A stretch of DNA of 64,000 nt, from the NCBI RefSeq assembly GCF_014117445.1, contig NZ_CP059851.1:1674001-1738000 (forward strand), given 5' to 3'. Within the stretch, counting starts at the first letter, position 1, and each line of letters opens with the position of its first letter. A model generated the notes under the pieces. The model was not told where the DNA came from. It saw only the letters and a program-made list of their open reading frames with translations, and ran no database searches. Both the position numbers and the translations under genes were made by a program. Shown piece after piece: positions 52,333 through 60,645 of this stretch. Source of the DNA: Sandaracinobacteroides saxicola (GTDB lineage: Bacteria > Pseudomonadota > Alphaproteobacteria > Sphingomonadales > Sphingomonadaceae).

Positions 52333-53889
52333 TCACGCACAGTGGCGCCGCCGGCTCTCGTCCAGCATCTTCACCATCGTCCGCTCGTCCAGCACCGTCA
52401 GCCGCCGCACCCGCCGCAGGTCGCCGGCCACCGTCGCCGCCTCGTCAAAGCTGGCGCACGCCTCCCCCTTCGCGCCGGTCAGAACCAGCCCGTCCCCCAG
52501 CGCCGCAATCCCCGTCACCAGTCCCCGCGCCGCCTCCACACTGTCCGGATGCCGCCGCAGCCAGGCCCGCCGCGCCGCCACCGAGGCGCGCAATGCCGCC
52601 ACGCCCGCTGCCCCCTGCCCGTCGCGCACCAGCGCCTGCCCCAGGTCCAGGCGCGTCACCATCACCCAGCGCGCCACCGCGCCGTCGTCCGCGTCCGCCG
52701 CCAGCAGCCGCTCCCACCCCACAACCGACGCACGCAAGGGTGCCACCGCCTCCCCCGGCCGCTCCAATGCCAGCAGCGTCGAGCCGACATTCCACTGCTG
52801 CCGCAGCAACGCCCAGCGCCAGCGCACATCCGCCTCTGTCGCTGCACACGCCGCCGCCAGCGCCGCCGCCGCCCGATACCCCGCCAGCGCGGCATCGCCC
52901 CGTCCGCCATAATAATGCGCCTCCGCCACCAGCTCCTGTGCCTTCAGCTGCACCAACGGCCCCTCCGAACCAGCCGGCCGCGCCCGCGCCACCGGTGTCG
53001 CCAGCCGCAGCGCCGCCTGGTCATCCCCGCGCCAGATCGCCAGCCCCGCCTCCGCCAGCGCCGCCCGCCCCGCCAGCGTCGCCGGCAAATCTCCGGCGGC
53101 GCGCAACAACGCCACCTGCCCGGCCGCGTCCGCGGACGCCCCCTGCGCCGCCATCAGCTCCGCTCGCGCCACCGCCACCCGCGCCCGCGCCCACCGCGCC
53201 GCCTCGCCCGGCAGCCCCTCCAGCAATCCAGCCGCCTGCCTCAGCGATCGCCCCGCGGCCACCGGATCGCTCAGGCTTGGCCGATCCCGCGACCATTGCA
53301 GCTCCGCCAGCCGCGCCCATGCCTCCGCGGTCTGCATGCGCAGCGTCGGCGCCGCATTCCCTTCACCCGACACCCGGCCCAACACCGCCACCGCCTCCGC
53401 CACCAGCCGCGCGCGCAGCGCGAGCGTCCCCGGCTCCGCCTCCAGACGCTCGTTCATCGCCGCCACCTGCGACGCCGCCAGCGATTGCACCGCCTCCAGC
53501 CGCGTCGCCGCCGTCTGTCGCGCATCGGCAAAACGCTGCCACCCGATCAGCCCGCCCACCCCCAGCAGCACAACCGCGCCCGCCAGCAACGCCAGCGTCA
53601 CCGGCCGGCGCGGCGCAGGCACTGCCGCCGCCTCGATTGCCGCCGGCGGATCGGCCGCCTCCCCCGGTGCCGCACCACGGCCGGCCTTCAACCACGCCAC
53701 CAGCTCGCTTTCATAGGCATAGACGGGCGCCCTCGCCTCGCCCGGCACCCGGTGCACCGGCAGGCCGCGCGTCTCTTCCCAGCGCTTCACCGTGCGCTCA
53801 TCCACCCCCAGCCGTCGCGCGATATCCTTCCAGCCACGCAACCGCACCAGCTCGCCAGTCGCACGAACAGGGATGGGATCGCCGGTCAT
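52333..53889 (-). CDS. Predicted HTH-membrane-TPR regulator
   Basis: 518 residues. Residues about 16-68 (LRGWKDIARRLGVDERTVKRWEETRGLPVHR, YESELVAWL) form a MerR/excisionase-like winged helix; a proline-rich linker follows, then one membrane helix (about 96-118, LALLAGAVVLLGVGGLIGW). The remainder is alanine- and leucine-rich with repeated helix pairs resembling TPR units. This architecture suggests a membrane-tethered transcriptional regulator. Divergent from the PEP-CTERM gene 170 bases away, which may be its target. It sits between rplA and rplJ. Confidence 0.65.
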   Translation of the reverse strand: MTGDPIPVRATGELVRLRGWKDIARRLGVDERTVKRWEETRGLPVHRVPGEARAPVYAYESELVAWLKAGRGAAPGEAADPPAAIEAAAVPAPRRPVTLALLAGAVVLLGVGGLIGWQRFADARQTAATRLEAVQSLAASQVAAMNERLEAEPGTLALRARLVAEAVAVLGRVSGEGNAAPTLRMQTAEAWARLAELQWSRDRPSLSDPVAAGRSLRQAAGLLEGLPGEAARWARARVAVARAELMAAQGASADAAGQVALLRAAGDLPATLAGRAALAEAGLAIWRGDDQAALRLATPVARARPAGSEGPLVQLKAQELVAEAHYYGGRGDAALAGYRAAAALAAACAATEADVRWRWALLRQQWNVGSTLLALERPGEAVAPLRASVVGWERLLAADADDGAVARWVMVTRLDLGQALVRDGQGAAGVAALRASVAARRAWLRRHPDSVEAARGLVTGIAALGDGLVLTGAKGEACASFDEAATVAGDLRRVRRLTVLDERTMVKMLDESRRRHCA

Positions 53890-54059
53890 CGCCGCAGCTT
53901 AGCCGCCAGGACGGTGTTTTCCAGCCGCCTCTCCCACCAATCTTCGTGGTTAATGCCCTTTCCTGCCCCGATCCGCCCCGACACACCTTGCAGCCCCGTG
54001 GGCAAGGGCATGGTCCAATGCGCCGCAGACGATTTGCCGTCGCAACAGGAGGAAATGTC

Positions 54060-54725
54060 ATGTTCAAAGTTCTCGCCGCAACCGTCGGTCTTGCCTTCGC
54101 CGCCACGTCAGCCCTCGCCGACGTCTGCTCACCGGATGTCACCATCAGCTACAATATCACCTCGCTCGACTATCCTGTCGACAATGTCATCCACTTCAAC
54201 ATCAGCCCTTGCGGCGCCGGGCGGGGCGGCACGCTGTCCTTCGGTACCGGCAGCACCGGCTTCGGCCTGTGGTATGGCGAGCCCCAGACCAACCTGTTCC
54301 TGATGGGCACGGCGCAGGACCTGCCGGGCGACCCCGAAGGCCAGAAGCATATCGTGATCTTCGGCAGCACAGGCTGGGCGGCATCGGCGCAGGACATTGC
54401 CTTCGGCACCCTGTTCCCGACGTTCCTTGAAGGACAGCTGATCGCCGCGCTGGAAGACGCCGCCACCGGCAATGGCAGCGAGGCCAGCTATCAACTGATC
54501 GACGATTTCTGGTTCAACGCGGCCCTGCCGGGCGGCGTCACGTTCGGCCCCAACGACCGCTTCACCGCAGTTGCCTTTTCCCAGGGCCAGGTCATCGGGC
54601 AGGGGTTCGCCGTGCAGACACCGGTCAGCGCCATCCCAGAGCCCGCCACCTGGGCGATGCTGATCGCTGGCTTCGGCATGGTCGGGGTCGCTGCACGCCG
54701 AAGGTTCCCTGCAGCGCAAAGATAA
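54060..54725 (+). CDS. PEPxxWA-CTERM sorting-domain protein
   Basis: 221 residues with AGGAGG seven bases before the ATG. Signal peptide MFKVLAATVGLAFAATSALA, a beta-rich body with few charged residues, and the C-terminal signal IPEPATWAMLIAGFGMVG followed by ARRR. Second protein of this type in the window; the body shows no clear similarity to that at 37489. It is the only plus-strand gene inside the ribosomal/rpo region apart from the 47.0-50.0 kb group. Confidence 0.88.
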   Translation: MFKVLAATVGLAFAATSALADVCSPDVTISYNITSLDYPVDNVIHFNISPCGAGRGGTLSFGTGSTGFGLWYGEPQTNLFLMGTAQDLPGDPEGQKHIVIFGSTGWAASAQDIAFGTLFPTFLEGQLIAALEDAATGNGSEASYQLIDDFWFNAALPGGVTFGPNDRFTAVAFSQGQVIGQGFAVQTPVSAIPEPATWAMLIAGFGMVGVAARRRFPAAQR

Positions 54726-54775
54726 ATGCTCTGCGCGCCGCCGCAGCGGCATCGCCGTGACAGCATGATCCCAAG

Positions 54776-54814
54776 AAAAAGGGCCGGAGTCAGCTGACTC
54801 CGGCCCGCATTTTC
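54776..54814 (-). terminator. Terminator of rplA
   Basis: A perfect 13+13 palindrome (54781-54806, core GAGTCAGCTGACTC) followed on the minus strand by T5. It ends the tRNA-Trp-secE-nusG-rplK-rplA transcript before the inserted pair of genes, and could also stop the PEP-CTERM transcript from the other side. Confidence 0.85.
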
Positions 54815-54827
54815 CGTCATGTGCGCC

Positions 54828-55511
54828 TCAGGCGACGGCAACTTTCACGCCCGGCCCCATCGAGGAGCTGAGCGCCACCTTCTGCACATATTTGCCCTTG
54901 GCGCCGGTCGGCTTCGCCTTGACGATGGCGTCGTGGAAGGCGTCGAAATTGGCCTTCAGATCGTCGTTGGAGAAGCTGGCCTTGCCAAGGCCAGCATGGA
55001 TGATCCCGGCCTTTTCGACACGGAACTCCACTTGGCCGCCCTTGGCGGCCTTCACCGCCTCGGTCACGTTCATCGTCACGGTGCCCAGCTTGGGGTTGGG
55101 CATCAGCCCCTTCGGCCCCAGGATCTTGGCGACACGCCCCACCAGACCCATCATGTCCGGCGTCGCGATGCAGCGGTCGAAGGCGATGGTGCCGCCCTGG
55201 ATGCTCTCCAGCAGGTCTTCCGCACCGACGACATCGGCACCGGCGGCGCTGGCTTCCTCGGCCTTCGCACCACGGGCGAACACCGCCACGCGCACCGTCT
55301 TGCCGGTCCCCTTCGGCAGGGTCACCATTCCGCGCACCATCTGGTCGGCATGGCGCGGATCGACGCCCAGGTTGATCGCCACTTCGATGGTCTCATCGAA
55401 CTTGGCGCTGGCATTCGCCTTCACCAGCGCGATGGCCTCATCGAGCGAATAGAGCTTCTCGCGGTCGACAGTCCCGGCGAGTGCCTTGGCTTTCTTGGTC
55501 AGCTTGGCCAT
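54828..55511 (-). CDS. rplA: 50S ribosomal protein L1
   Basis: 227 residues. Start at [13 protein letters not shown] (55511). L1 signatures [73 protein letters not shown] are complete. Binds 23S rRNA at the exit-side stalk. Four bases after rplK. Confidence 0.97.
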   Translation of the reverse strand: MAKLTKKAKALAGTVDREKLYSLDEAIALVKANASAKFDETIEVAINLGVDPRHADQMVRGMVTLPKGTGKTVRVAVFARGAKAEEASAAGADVVGAEDLLESIQGGTIAFDRCIATPDMMGLVGRVAKILGPKGLMPNPKLGTVTMNVTEAVKAAKGGQVEFRVEKAGIIHAGLGKASFSNDDLKANFDAFHDAIVKAKPTGAKGKYVQKVALSSSMGPGVKVAVA

Positions 55512-55515
55512 CGGA

Positions 55516-55950
55516 TCAGTCCTCCACCACTTCAAGGCCCATGGCGCGCGCCGAGCCTTCGATTGTCTTCATCGCCATGGCGATGTCGTTCGCATTCAGA
55601 TCGGCCATCTTCGCTTCGGCAATCGCCTGGATCTGGCTCTTCTTGATCTTGGCAACCGGCGCGCCCTTGCCCGGGTTCGTGGAACCCGACTTCAGCCCGG
55701 CAGCCTGCTTCAGCAGATAGGACGCCGGCGGCGTCTTGGTGATGAAGGTGAAGCTGCGATCCGCATAGACGGTGATGACAGTGGGGATGGGCATCCCCTT
55801 TTCCATTTCCGCCGTCTTGGCGTTGAACGCCTTGCAGAATTCCATGATGTTGACGCCGCGCTGGCCAAGCGCCGGCCCGATCGGCGGGCTGGGGGTCGCG
55901 CTGCCGGCTTTCACCTGCAGCTTGATATAGCCTGTAATCTTCTTTGCCAT
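55516..55950 (-). CDS. rplK: 50S ribosomal protein L11
   Basis: 144 residues. [43 protein letters not shown] is the conserved N-terminal domain; [17 protein letters not shown] and the C-terminal [28 protein letters not shown] bind 23S rRNA at the GTPase centre. 132 bases separate it from nusG, with no clear promoter seen. Confidence 0.97.
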   Translation of the reverse strand: MAKKITGYIKLQVKAGSATPSPPIGPALGQRGVNIMEFCKAFNAKTAEMEKGMPIPTVITVYADRSFTFITKTPPASYLLKQAAGLKSGSTNPGKGAPVAKIKKSQIQAIAEAKMADLNANDIAMAMKTIEGSARAMGLEVVED

Positions 55951-56082
55951 CGTTCACTCCATTTCCGGGGCGTGGGGCTTGCCACCCTGTCCCCGCCGTT
56001 TGCAGCCGTGTGGTCCAGACGGCGTCCGGGTTGCCCCGTTCACCTCCCACGAATGTCACGCGCCTGACTGCTTCGCGCGTGT

Positions 56083-56622
56083 CTATTTGGTCTTTTCGAC
56101 CTGTTCGAAATCCAGTTCGACCGGCGTGGCACGGCCGAAGATCGACACCGCCACCTTCACCCGGCCGCGCTCATAATCGATCTCCTCGACCAGCCCGGTG
56201 AACGACGCGAACGGGCCGTCCAGCACCTTCACGCTGTCGCCGATCTCGAAGCTCACCTTCTTGCGCGCCTTGGGCGCCGCCACCTCGGCCTCGACCTTGG
56301 TCGAGAGGATGCGGGCCGCCTCGGCTTCCGAAATCGGCTGCGGCTTGCCGGACGATCCCAGGAAACCCGTCACCTTCGGCGTGTTCTTCACCAGGTGATA
56401 GACATCGTCGTTCATGTCCAGCTTGGCCAGAACATAACCAGGGAAGAATTTGCGATCGCTGACATATTTCTTGCCGCGGCGAACCTCGGTGACTTTCTCG
56501 GTCGGCACCTCGATCGATTCCACCAGCCGGTCGAGCCCCATGCGGGTTGCTTCCGCCATGATGCTGTCGCGCACCTTGTTCTCGAACCCGCTATAGGCGT
56601 GAATAATGTACCAGCGCGCCAC
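56083..56622 (-). CDS. nusG: Transcription elongation/antitermination factor NusG
   Basis: 179 residues. The NGN domain is ARWYIIHAYSGFENKVRDSI, KKYVSDRKFFPGYVLAKL and VKNTPKVTGFLGSSGKPQPI; the KOW domain is FEIGDSVKVLDGPFASFTGLVEEID. Binds RNA polymerase and Rho or ribosomal S10. Starts directly after the secE stop. Confidence 0.97.
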   Translation of the reverse strand: MARWYIIHAYSGFENKVRDSIMAEATRMGLDRLVESIEVPTEKVTEVRRGKKYVSDRKFFPGYVLAKLDMNDDVYHLVKNTPKVTGFLGSSGKPQPISEAEAARILSTKVEAEVAAPKARKKVSFEIGDSVKVLDGPFASFTGLVEEIDYERGRVKVAVSIFGRATPVELDFEQVEKTK

Positions 56623-56820
56623 TTATGCCCCCAAAGACAGCAGGAATTTGACCGAACGACCCAGCACCTGATCCACCCCCAGGAAGAAGATCGACAGGAT
56701 CGTGGTCATGATCAGCACCAGGATGGTGGTCTGGATCACCTCCTTGCGCGAAGGCCAGCTGACCTTCGACGTCTCGGCCCGCACCTGACGGACGAATTCT
56801 CCCGGACTGACGCGTGCCAC
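56623..56820 (-). CDS. secE: Preprotein translocase subunit SecE
   Basis: 65 residues, single membrane helix (TTILVLIMTTILSIFFLGV) preceded by the amphipathic EFVRQVRAETSKVSWPSRKEV, the SecE signature. The GTG at 56820 with GGAG eight bases ahead is preferred to a GTG at 56838. It is followed without a gap by nusG. Confidence 0.94.
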   Translation of the reverse strand: MARVSPGEFVRQVRAETSKVSWPSRKEVIQTTILVLIMTTILSIFFLGVDQVLGRSVKFLLSLGA

Positions 56821-56937
56821 CTGACCAACTCCATCCACAGCATCAGCTGCATTTTCACCAAGACTTCAAGCCGGCGCAGCCACCCCAATTTGGGCGGCCA
56901 GGCCGGCCTCTAACCTGTTCCCGTCACCCGCCTGCAA

Positions 56938-57013
56938 TGGCAGGAGTGGAGGGACTCGAACCCCCGGCCCTCGGTTTTGGAGACCGATGCTCTACCAACT
57001 GAGCTACACTCCT
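56938..57013 (-). tRNA. tRNA-Trp (anticodon CCA)
   Basis: A 76-base cloverleaf including encoded CCA: acceptor AGGAGTG/CACTCCT, D-arm with AGTTGGTA, anticodon arm centred on CCA, T-arm GGGGGTTCGAGTCCC. Directly upstream of secE, as in many bacteria, and probably cotranscribed with it. Confidence 0.97.
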
Positions 57014-57027
57014 AGGTCGGGAAGGGC

Positions 57028-57056
57028 GCAATAGGCGCCCGTCCGCCGAGGCGCAA
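57028..57056 (-). promoter_or_regulatory. Candidate tRNA-Trp promoter
   Basis: Minus-strand TTGCGC (57051-57056), spacer of 17, TATTGC (57028-57033). The -35 box lies inside the long hairpin of element C. Confidence 0.4.
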
Positions 57057-57200
57057 GGTGAAAATTGCGCAGCGATTTTCACCTTGCGCCGAGAGACGGT
57101 CCCGACCCGGCCGGCGGGCGAAAGAGCTGGTGAAACCGGGCCTTTCGACCCGTCCGACGAGCAGGCTTTGCCCGCAACCCTTGTCCTTGTTTTTGTTTTC
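57041..57200 (+). repeat. Three-hairpin element, copy C, opposite orientation
   Basis: Long hairpin: 16-bp perfect arms (57050-57065, 57075-57090) containing GGTGAAAAT/ATTTTCACC; then an imperfect middle hairpin; then GCAGGC-TTT-GCCCGC (57161-57175) followed by a T-rich tract. It points the opposite way from copies A and B. Confidence 0.6.
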
Positions 57201-57205
57201 TTCCC

Positions 57206-57265
57206 GGACTCGGCGGCTTTGCCGACGGCCGGGTGATGGCGGCCGTCGGCAAAGCCGCCGAGTCC
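57206..57265. repeat. 26-bp perfect inverted repeat with 8-base loop
   Basis: Arms 57206-57231 and 57240-57265 are exact reverse complements; the loop is GGTGATGG. It stands between copies C and B, making the whole tRNA-Trp/tRNA-Gly gap (57014-57405, no gene) a nested palindromic region. Confidence 0.9.
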
Positions 57266-57280
57266 GCCGGAGCAGAAGGC

Positions 57281-57404
57281 AAAAAAAGCCGCGGGCAAAG
57301 CCCGCGCGTCGGACACGTCGGGCGTGCAAGCCCGCCCGCGTGCCGGCCGGGCCTGCGGCGAGTCTGCGAGTTAGCGCCACGCGCTAATCGCAGCCGCCTT
57401 CGGC
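57281..57404 (-). repeat. Three-hairpin element, copy B, behind tRNA-Gly; acts as terminator
   Basis: Minus-strand order: long hairpin CTGCGA-TTAGCGC / GCGCTAA-TCGCAG with one bulged base (57364-57393), a middle hairpin, then GCGGGC-TTT-GCCCGC (57291-57305) and a T7 run (57281-57287). It shares layout and blocks with copy A, but its long stem has different bases. Confidence 0.75.
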
Positions 57405-57405
57405 C

Positions 57406-57479
57406 TGGAGCGGGTGAAGGGAATCGAACCCTCGTATTCAGCTTGGAAGGCTGCTGCTCTACCATTGAGCTACACCCGC
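57406..57479 (-). tRNA. tRNA-Gly (anticodon TCC)
   Basis: 74 bases with encoded CCA: acceptor GCGGGTG/CACCCGC, anticodon loop CTTCCAA giving TCC, T-arm GAGGGTTCGATTCCC. Followed by element B. Confidence 0.96.
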
Positions 57480-57521
57480 ATCACCACTGCCATAGCGTGG
57501 ACAGGCGCAAAGAGGCAACCG

Positions 57522-57549
57522 TTGACAGCCGCGGCAGGATTCGCCATTG
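57522..57549 (+). promoter_or_regulatory. Candidate tRNA-Tyr promoter
   Basis: TTGACA (57522-57527), spacer of 16, CATTGC (57544-57549), 22 bases ahead of tRNA-Tyr. Confidence 0.5.
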
Positions 57550-57571
57550 CGCCGCCTCCCGCACGGACGTG

Positions 57572-57658
57572 TGGACAGGTGGCCGAGCGGTCAATGGCAG
57601 CAGACTGTAAATCTGCCGGGTTTTCCCTACGTTGGTTCAAATCCAACCCTGTCCACCA
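57572..57658 (+). tRNA. tRNA-Tyr (anticodon GTA)
   Basis: 87 bases including CCA: acceptor GGACAGG/CCTGTCC, D-arm GGCCGAGCGGTCAAT, anticodon arm GCAGACTGTAAATCTGC, the long variable arm of class II tRNAs, and T-arm TTGGTTCAAATCCAA. Confidence 0.97.
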
Positions 57659-57695
57659 CCTTCCCTTCCCCTGTACGATGGTCTAGCCGCGCGCC

Positions 57696-58463
57696 ATGTC
57701 CCGCCGCCCTCCCCCCCGCCATGGCACGGCCAACCGCGCCGATCCGTCACGTCCGCGCCTTTATGGCCGCCATGCCGTCTATGCCGCGCTCGACAACCCC
57801 GTGCGCAAGCTGCGCAAGCTGCACGGCACGCATGAGGAGCTGGCGAAGATCATCATCCCCCAGGGCCTTGCCGTGCAATATGGCGACCCGCACGACCTCG
57901 CCCGCCTGATCCCCGCCGACGCGCCGCATCAGGGCCTGGTGCTCGAAGTCGAACCCTTGGAGAGCGTCTATATCGACGAGGTGCTGGACACGCCTTCGCC
58001 GGCACATCCCTTGATCGTGCTCGACCAGGTGACCGATCCGCACAATGTCGGCGCCATCATCCGCTCCGCCGCGGCGTTCGGCGCGCGCGCCCTGATCACA
58101 CAGGACAGGCACGCGCCGCCTGAATCGGGCGCGCTGGCAAAGGCGGCATCGGGCTGCCTCGAAATCCTGCCCTGGGTCCGCGTCACCAACCTCGCCCGCG
58201 CCCTCGACCAGATCGCCGAGGCCGGCTTCTGGCGCATCGGCCTGGCAGGCGAGGCGCGCGAAACCCTCTCCGACGCGCTTGGCATCGGCCCCGTCGCCAT
58301 CGTCATGGGGGCCGAGGGCGAGGGCCTGCGCCCCAATACGGTGCAACATACCGACACGCTCGCGCGGCTGCCGATTGCGCGGACGGTTGAAAGCCTGAAT
58401 GTCAGCAACGCGGCAGCGATCGCGCTCTACGCTGCCGCTTCGCGGGGCGGCAGGACAGGCTAA
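57696..58463 (+). CDS. rlmB: 23S rRNA (guanosine-2'-O-)-methyltransferase RlmB
   Basis: 255 residues. SPOUT enzyme methylating G2251 of 23S rRNA. The substrate-binding head (LYGRHAVYAALDNP) precedes the three SpoU motifs: DQVTDPHNVGAIIRSAAAFG, VMGAEGEGLRP and IARTVESLNVSNAAAIALY. It follows tRNA-Tyr by 37 bases and may share its transcript. The 3' end overlaps gshA by four bases, tail to tail. Confidence 0.93.
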   Translation: MSRRPPPRHGTANRADPSRPRLYGRHAVYAALDNPVRKLRKLHGTHEELAKIIIPQGLAVQYGDPHDLARLIPADAPHQGLVLEVEPLESVYIDEVLDTPSPAHPLIVLDQVTDPHNVGAIIRSAAAFGARALITQDRHAPPESGALAKAASGCLEILPWVRVTNLARALDQIAEAGFWRIGLAGEARETLSDALGIGPVAIVMGAEGEGLRPNTVQHTDTLARLPIARTVESLNVSNAAAIALYAAASRGGRTG

Positions 58464-59833
58464 AACCGTGCGTCTTCGAAGACGCGGTTGATATCGCCAC
58501 CCCACACCCCGTTGAACGCCTCCAGATGCCGGTCGGCCAACGTCAGGCCACTGTCAGCAATTTCGTGCAGGGGCTGAAGGAATCCTGCTTCACTGTCGCC
58601 CGAACCGTTCAGCCGCGCGCGGCGGTTCAAACCGGCATCGGCGATCGCCAGCACATCCTTCGCCAGCGCCTGCAACGTGCGGCCATCCGGACTGGCTGCC
58701 GCCAGCGCCCGTGCCGGCACTTCGTCCCGCAGCCGCTGCTGTGCCTCGATGGTCCAACCTTTCACCAGATCCCACGCCGCATCCAGGGCCTGCTGATCAT
58801 AAAGCAGCCCCACCCACAATGCCGGCAATGCGCAGATGCGCGATTGCGGCCCGCTGTCGGCACCGCGCATTTCCAGAAAGCTTTTAAGGCGCACTTCCGG
58901 GAAAGCGGTTGACAGATGGTCCTTCCAGTCGCCGATGGTTGGCGTCTCTCCCGGCAGCACTGCCAGCCGCCCCGCCATGAAATCCCGGAAGCTCAGGCCG
59001 GCGGCATCAATGTAGCGGCCGTCCCGGAAAACGAAATACATCGGCACATCGAGCATATAGTCGGCATAGCGCGCGTATCCGAACCCCTCCTCAAACACGA
59101 AGGGCAACATGCCGGTGCGCGCCGGGTCGGTATCCGTCCAGATATGGCTGCGATAGCTGCGATAGCCGTTCGGCCGCCCTTCCGTGAAGGGCGAATTGGC
59201 GAACAGCGCGGTTGCCAGCGGTTGCAGCGCCAGGCTGACACGGAACTTCTTCACCATGTCGGCTTCGCTGGAATAATCGAGGTTGGTCTGCACCGTGCAG
59301 GTGCGCAGCATCATATCCAGCCCCAACGCGCCGACGCGCGGCATGTGGCGCAGCATGATGGCATAGCGACCTTTGGGCATGATCGGCAGCGTGTCGCGGG
59401 GATCGACGGGATTGAAACCAAGGCCGAGAAAACCCAAACCCAGTCTCTCGCCCACCTCCAGGCATTGCTTCAGATGCCGGCCGGTTTCAGCGCAGGTCAG
59501 GTGAAGATTTTCCAAAGGCGCGCCCGACAGTTCGAACTGGCCGGCAGGTTCCAAGCTGATGCCGCCATCGGCACCGGCCAGCGCGATCACTCGGCCGTCC
59601 TCCAGCACCGGCGTCCAACCATAGGCGGTGAAGGCCTCCAGCAGGTCGCGGACACCGCCGGGTTCGTCATAGCTCGGGGCGCGACGGTCGCTGAGGCGGA
59701 ACACGAACTTCTCATGCTCGGTACCGATCCGCCAATCGGCAGCAGGTTTTTCGCCCTTGGCAAATACGCTGATCAGGTCGTCCATCCCGCTGACAGGACG
59801 GGCATCGCCTGCGACTTCGATCTTGTTGCTCAT
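58460..59833 (-). CDS. gshA: Glutamate-cysteine ligase, plant/alphaproteobacterial type
   Basis: 457 residues. First step of glutathione synthesis. WRIGTEHEKFVF, GGISLEPAGQFELSGAP, CLEVGERLGLGFLGLGFNPVDP and MRTCTVQTNLDYSSEADMVKKFRVSLALQP-like sequence (here MLRTCTVQTNLDYSSEADMV) match the plant-type ligase rather than the E. coli type. The MRGADSGPQ segment is also conserved. Convergent with rlmB. Confidence 0.94.
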   Translation of the reverse strand: MSNKIEVAGDARPVSGMDDLISVFAKGEKPAADWRIGTEHEKFVFRLSDRRAPSYDEPGGVRDLLEAFTAYGWTPVLEDGRVIALAGADGGISLEPAGQFELSGAPLENLHLTCAETGRHLKQCLEVGERLGLGFLGLGFNPVDPRDTLPIMPKGRYAIMLRHMPRVGALGLDMMLRTCTVQTNLDYSSEADMVKKFRVSLALQPLATALFANSPFTEGRPNGYRSYRSHIWTDTDPARTGMLPFVFEEGFGYARYADYMLDVPMYFVFRDGRYIDAAGLSFRDFMAGRLAVLPGETPTIGDWKDHLSTAFPEVRLKSFLEMRGADSGPQSRICALPALWVGLLYDQQALDAAWDLVKGWTIEAQQRLRDEVPARALAAASPDGRTLQALAKDVLAIADAGLNRRARLNGSGDSEAGFLQPLHEIADSGLTLADRHLEAFNGVWGGDINRVFEDARF

Positions 59834-59886
59834 GGCACGCCCTTATCCCGGTGCCCCAACCGACGCCAGTGTCATCTGAGTGTCAC

Positions 59887-60600
59887 TCAATCACCATGAT
59901 GGGACTGCCACAACGCCACCGCCGCCACCGCGGCGGTATCCGCCCGCAGGATGCGCGGACCAAGCCCGATGGCGTGCGCCTGCGGCAGCGCCCGGATGGC
60001 TTCGCGTTCTTCTGGTGCAAATCCACCCTCTGGGCCGATCAGAATGGCGGCGGGCGGCGGCAACGTCGACAGCGAAGCGGCCGGAGCGCCGCCGCCTTCA
60101 TCGGCAAAGATCAGGGCGCGGTCAGCCGGCCAGCCTGCCAGAAGGTTAGCGAGCGGGGTCAATTCCCCGAGCGTCGGCAATGCTGTCCGGCCACATTGCT
60201 CGGCCGCCTCGATCATATGGGCACGCAATCGCTCGCCATTGACCCGGGTGACCACGGTTCGCCGCGTCTGCACGGGTACCAGCCGTGCCACGCCCAGCTC
60301 GCAGGCTTTTTCGGCCACCCAATCCCAGCGAGGTCCCTTGATCGGCGCGACGCAGAGCCAAAGGTCCGCGGGCATCTCCCGCGCCCGCTCCCGTCCCACG
60401 ACATCGACCTGCACGACACGCTTTGAGCGAACCGCCACCAGGGCGCGAAACTCGCCGCCGATATCGTCGCACAGCAGCATCTGCGCGCCGACATCGAGCC
60501 GCAGCACATTCAGCAGATAATGCGCTTGCGCGCCCTCCAGGACGATCGACGAACCGGCGACCAGCGGCGTCTCGACGAACAGGCGGGGAATCTGGCGCAT
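59887..60600 (-). CDS. rsmE: 16S rRNA (uracil-1498-N3)-methyltransferase
   Basis: 237 residues. N-terminal PUA-like part (RLFVETPLVAGSSIVLEGAQAHYLLNVLRLDVG), then the SPOUT domain with KGPRWDWVAEKACELGVARLVPVQTRRTVV, IEAAEQCGRTALP and LIGPEGGFAPEEREAI, and the knot-closing LGPRILRADTAAVAAVALW. Upstream of gshA on the same strand after 53 bases, and divergent from the sphingolipid cluster. Confidence 0.94.
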   Translation of the reverse strand: MRQIPRLFVETPLVAGSSIVLEGAQAHYLLNVLRLDVGAQMLLCDDIGGEFRALVAVRSKRVVQVDVVGRERAREMPADLWLCVAPIKGPRWDWVAEKACELGVARLVPVQTRRTVVTRVNGERLRAHMIEAAEQCGRTALPTLGELTPLANLLAGWPADRALIFADEGGGAPAASLSTLPPPAAILIGPEGGFAPEEREAIRALPQAHAIGLGPRILRADTAAVAAVALWQSHHGD

Positions 60601-60645
60601 GAGCGGGTGCTAGCATGGCCGCACGGCGCGGCGTAAGGGGCCGCC

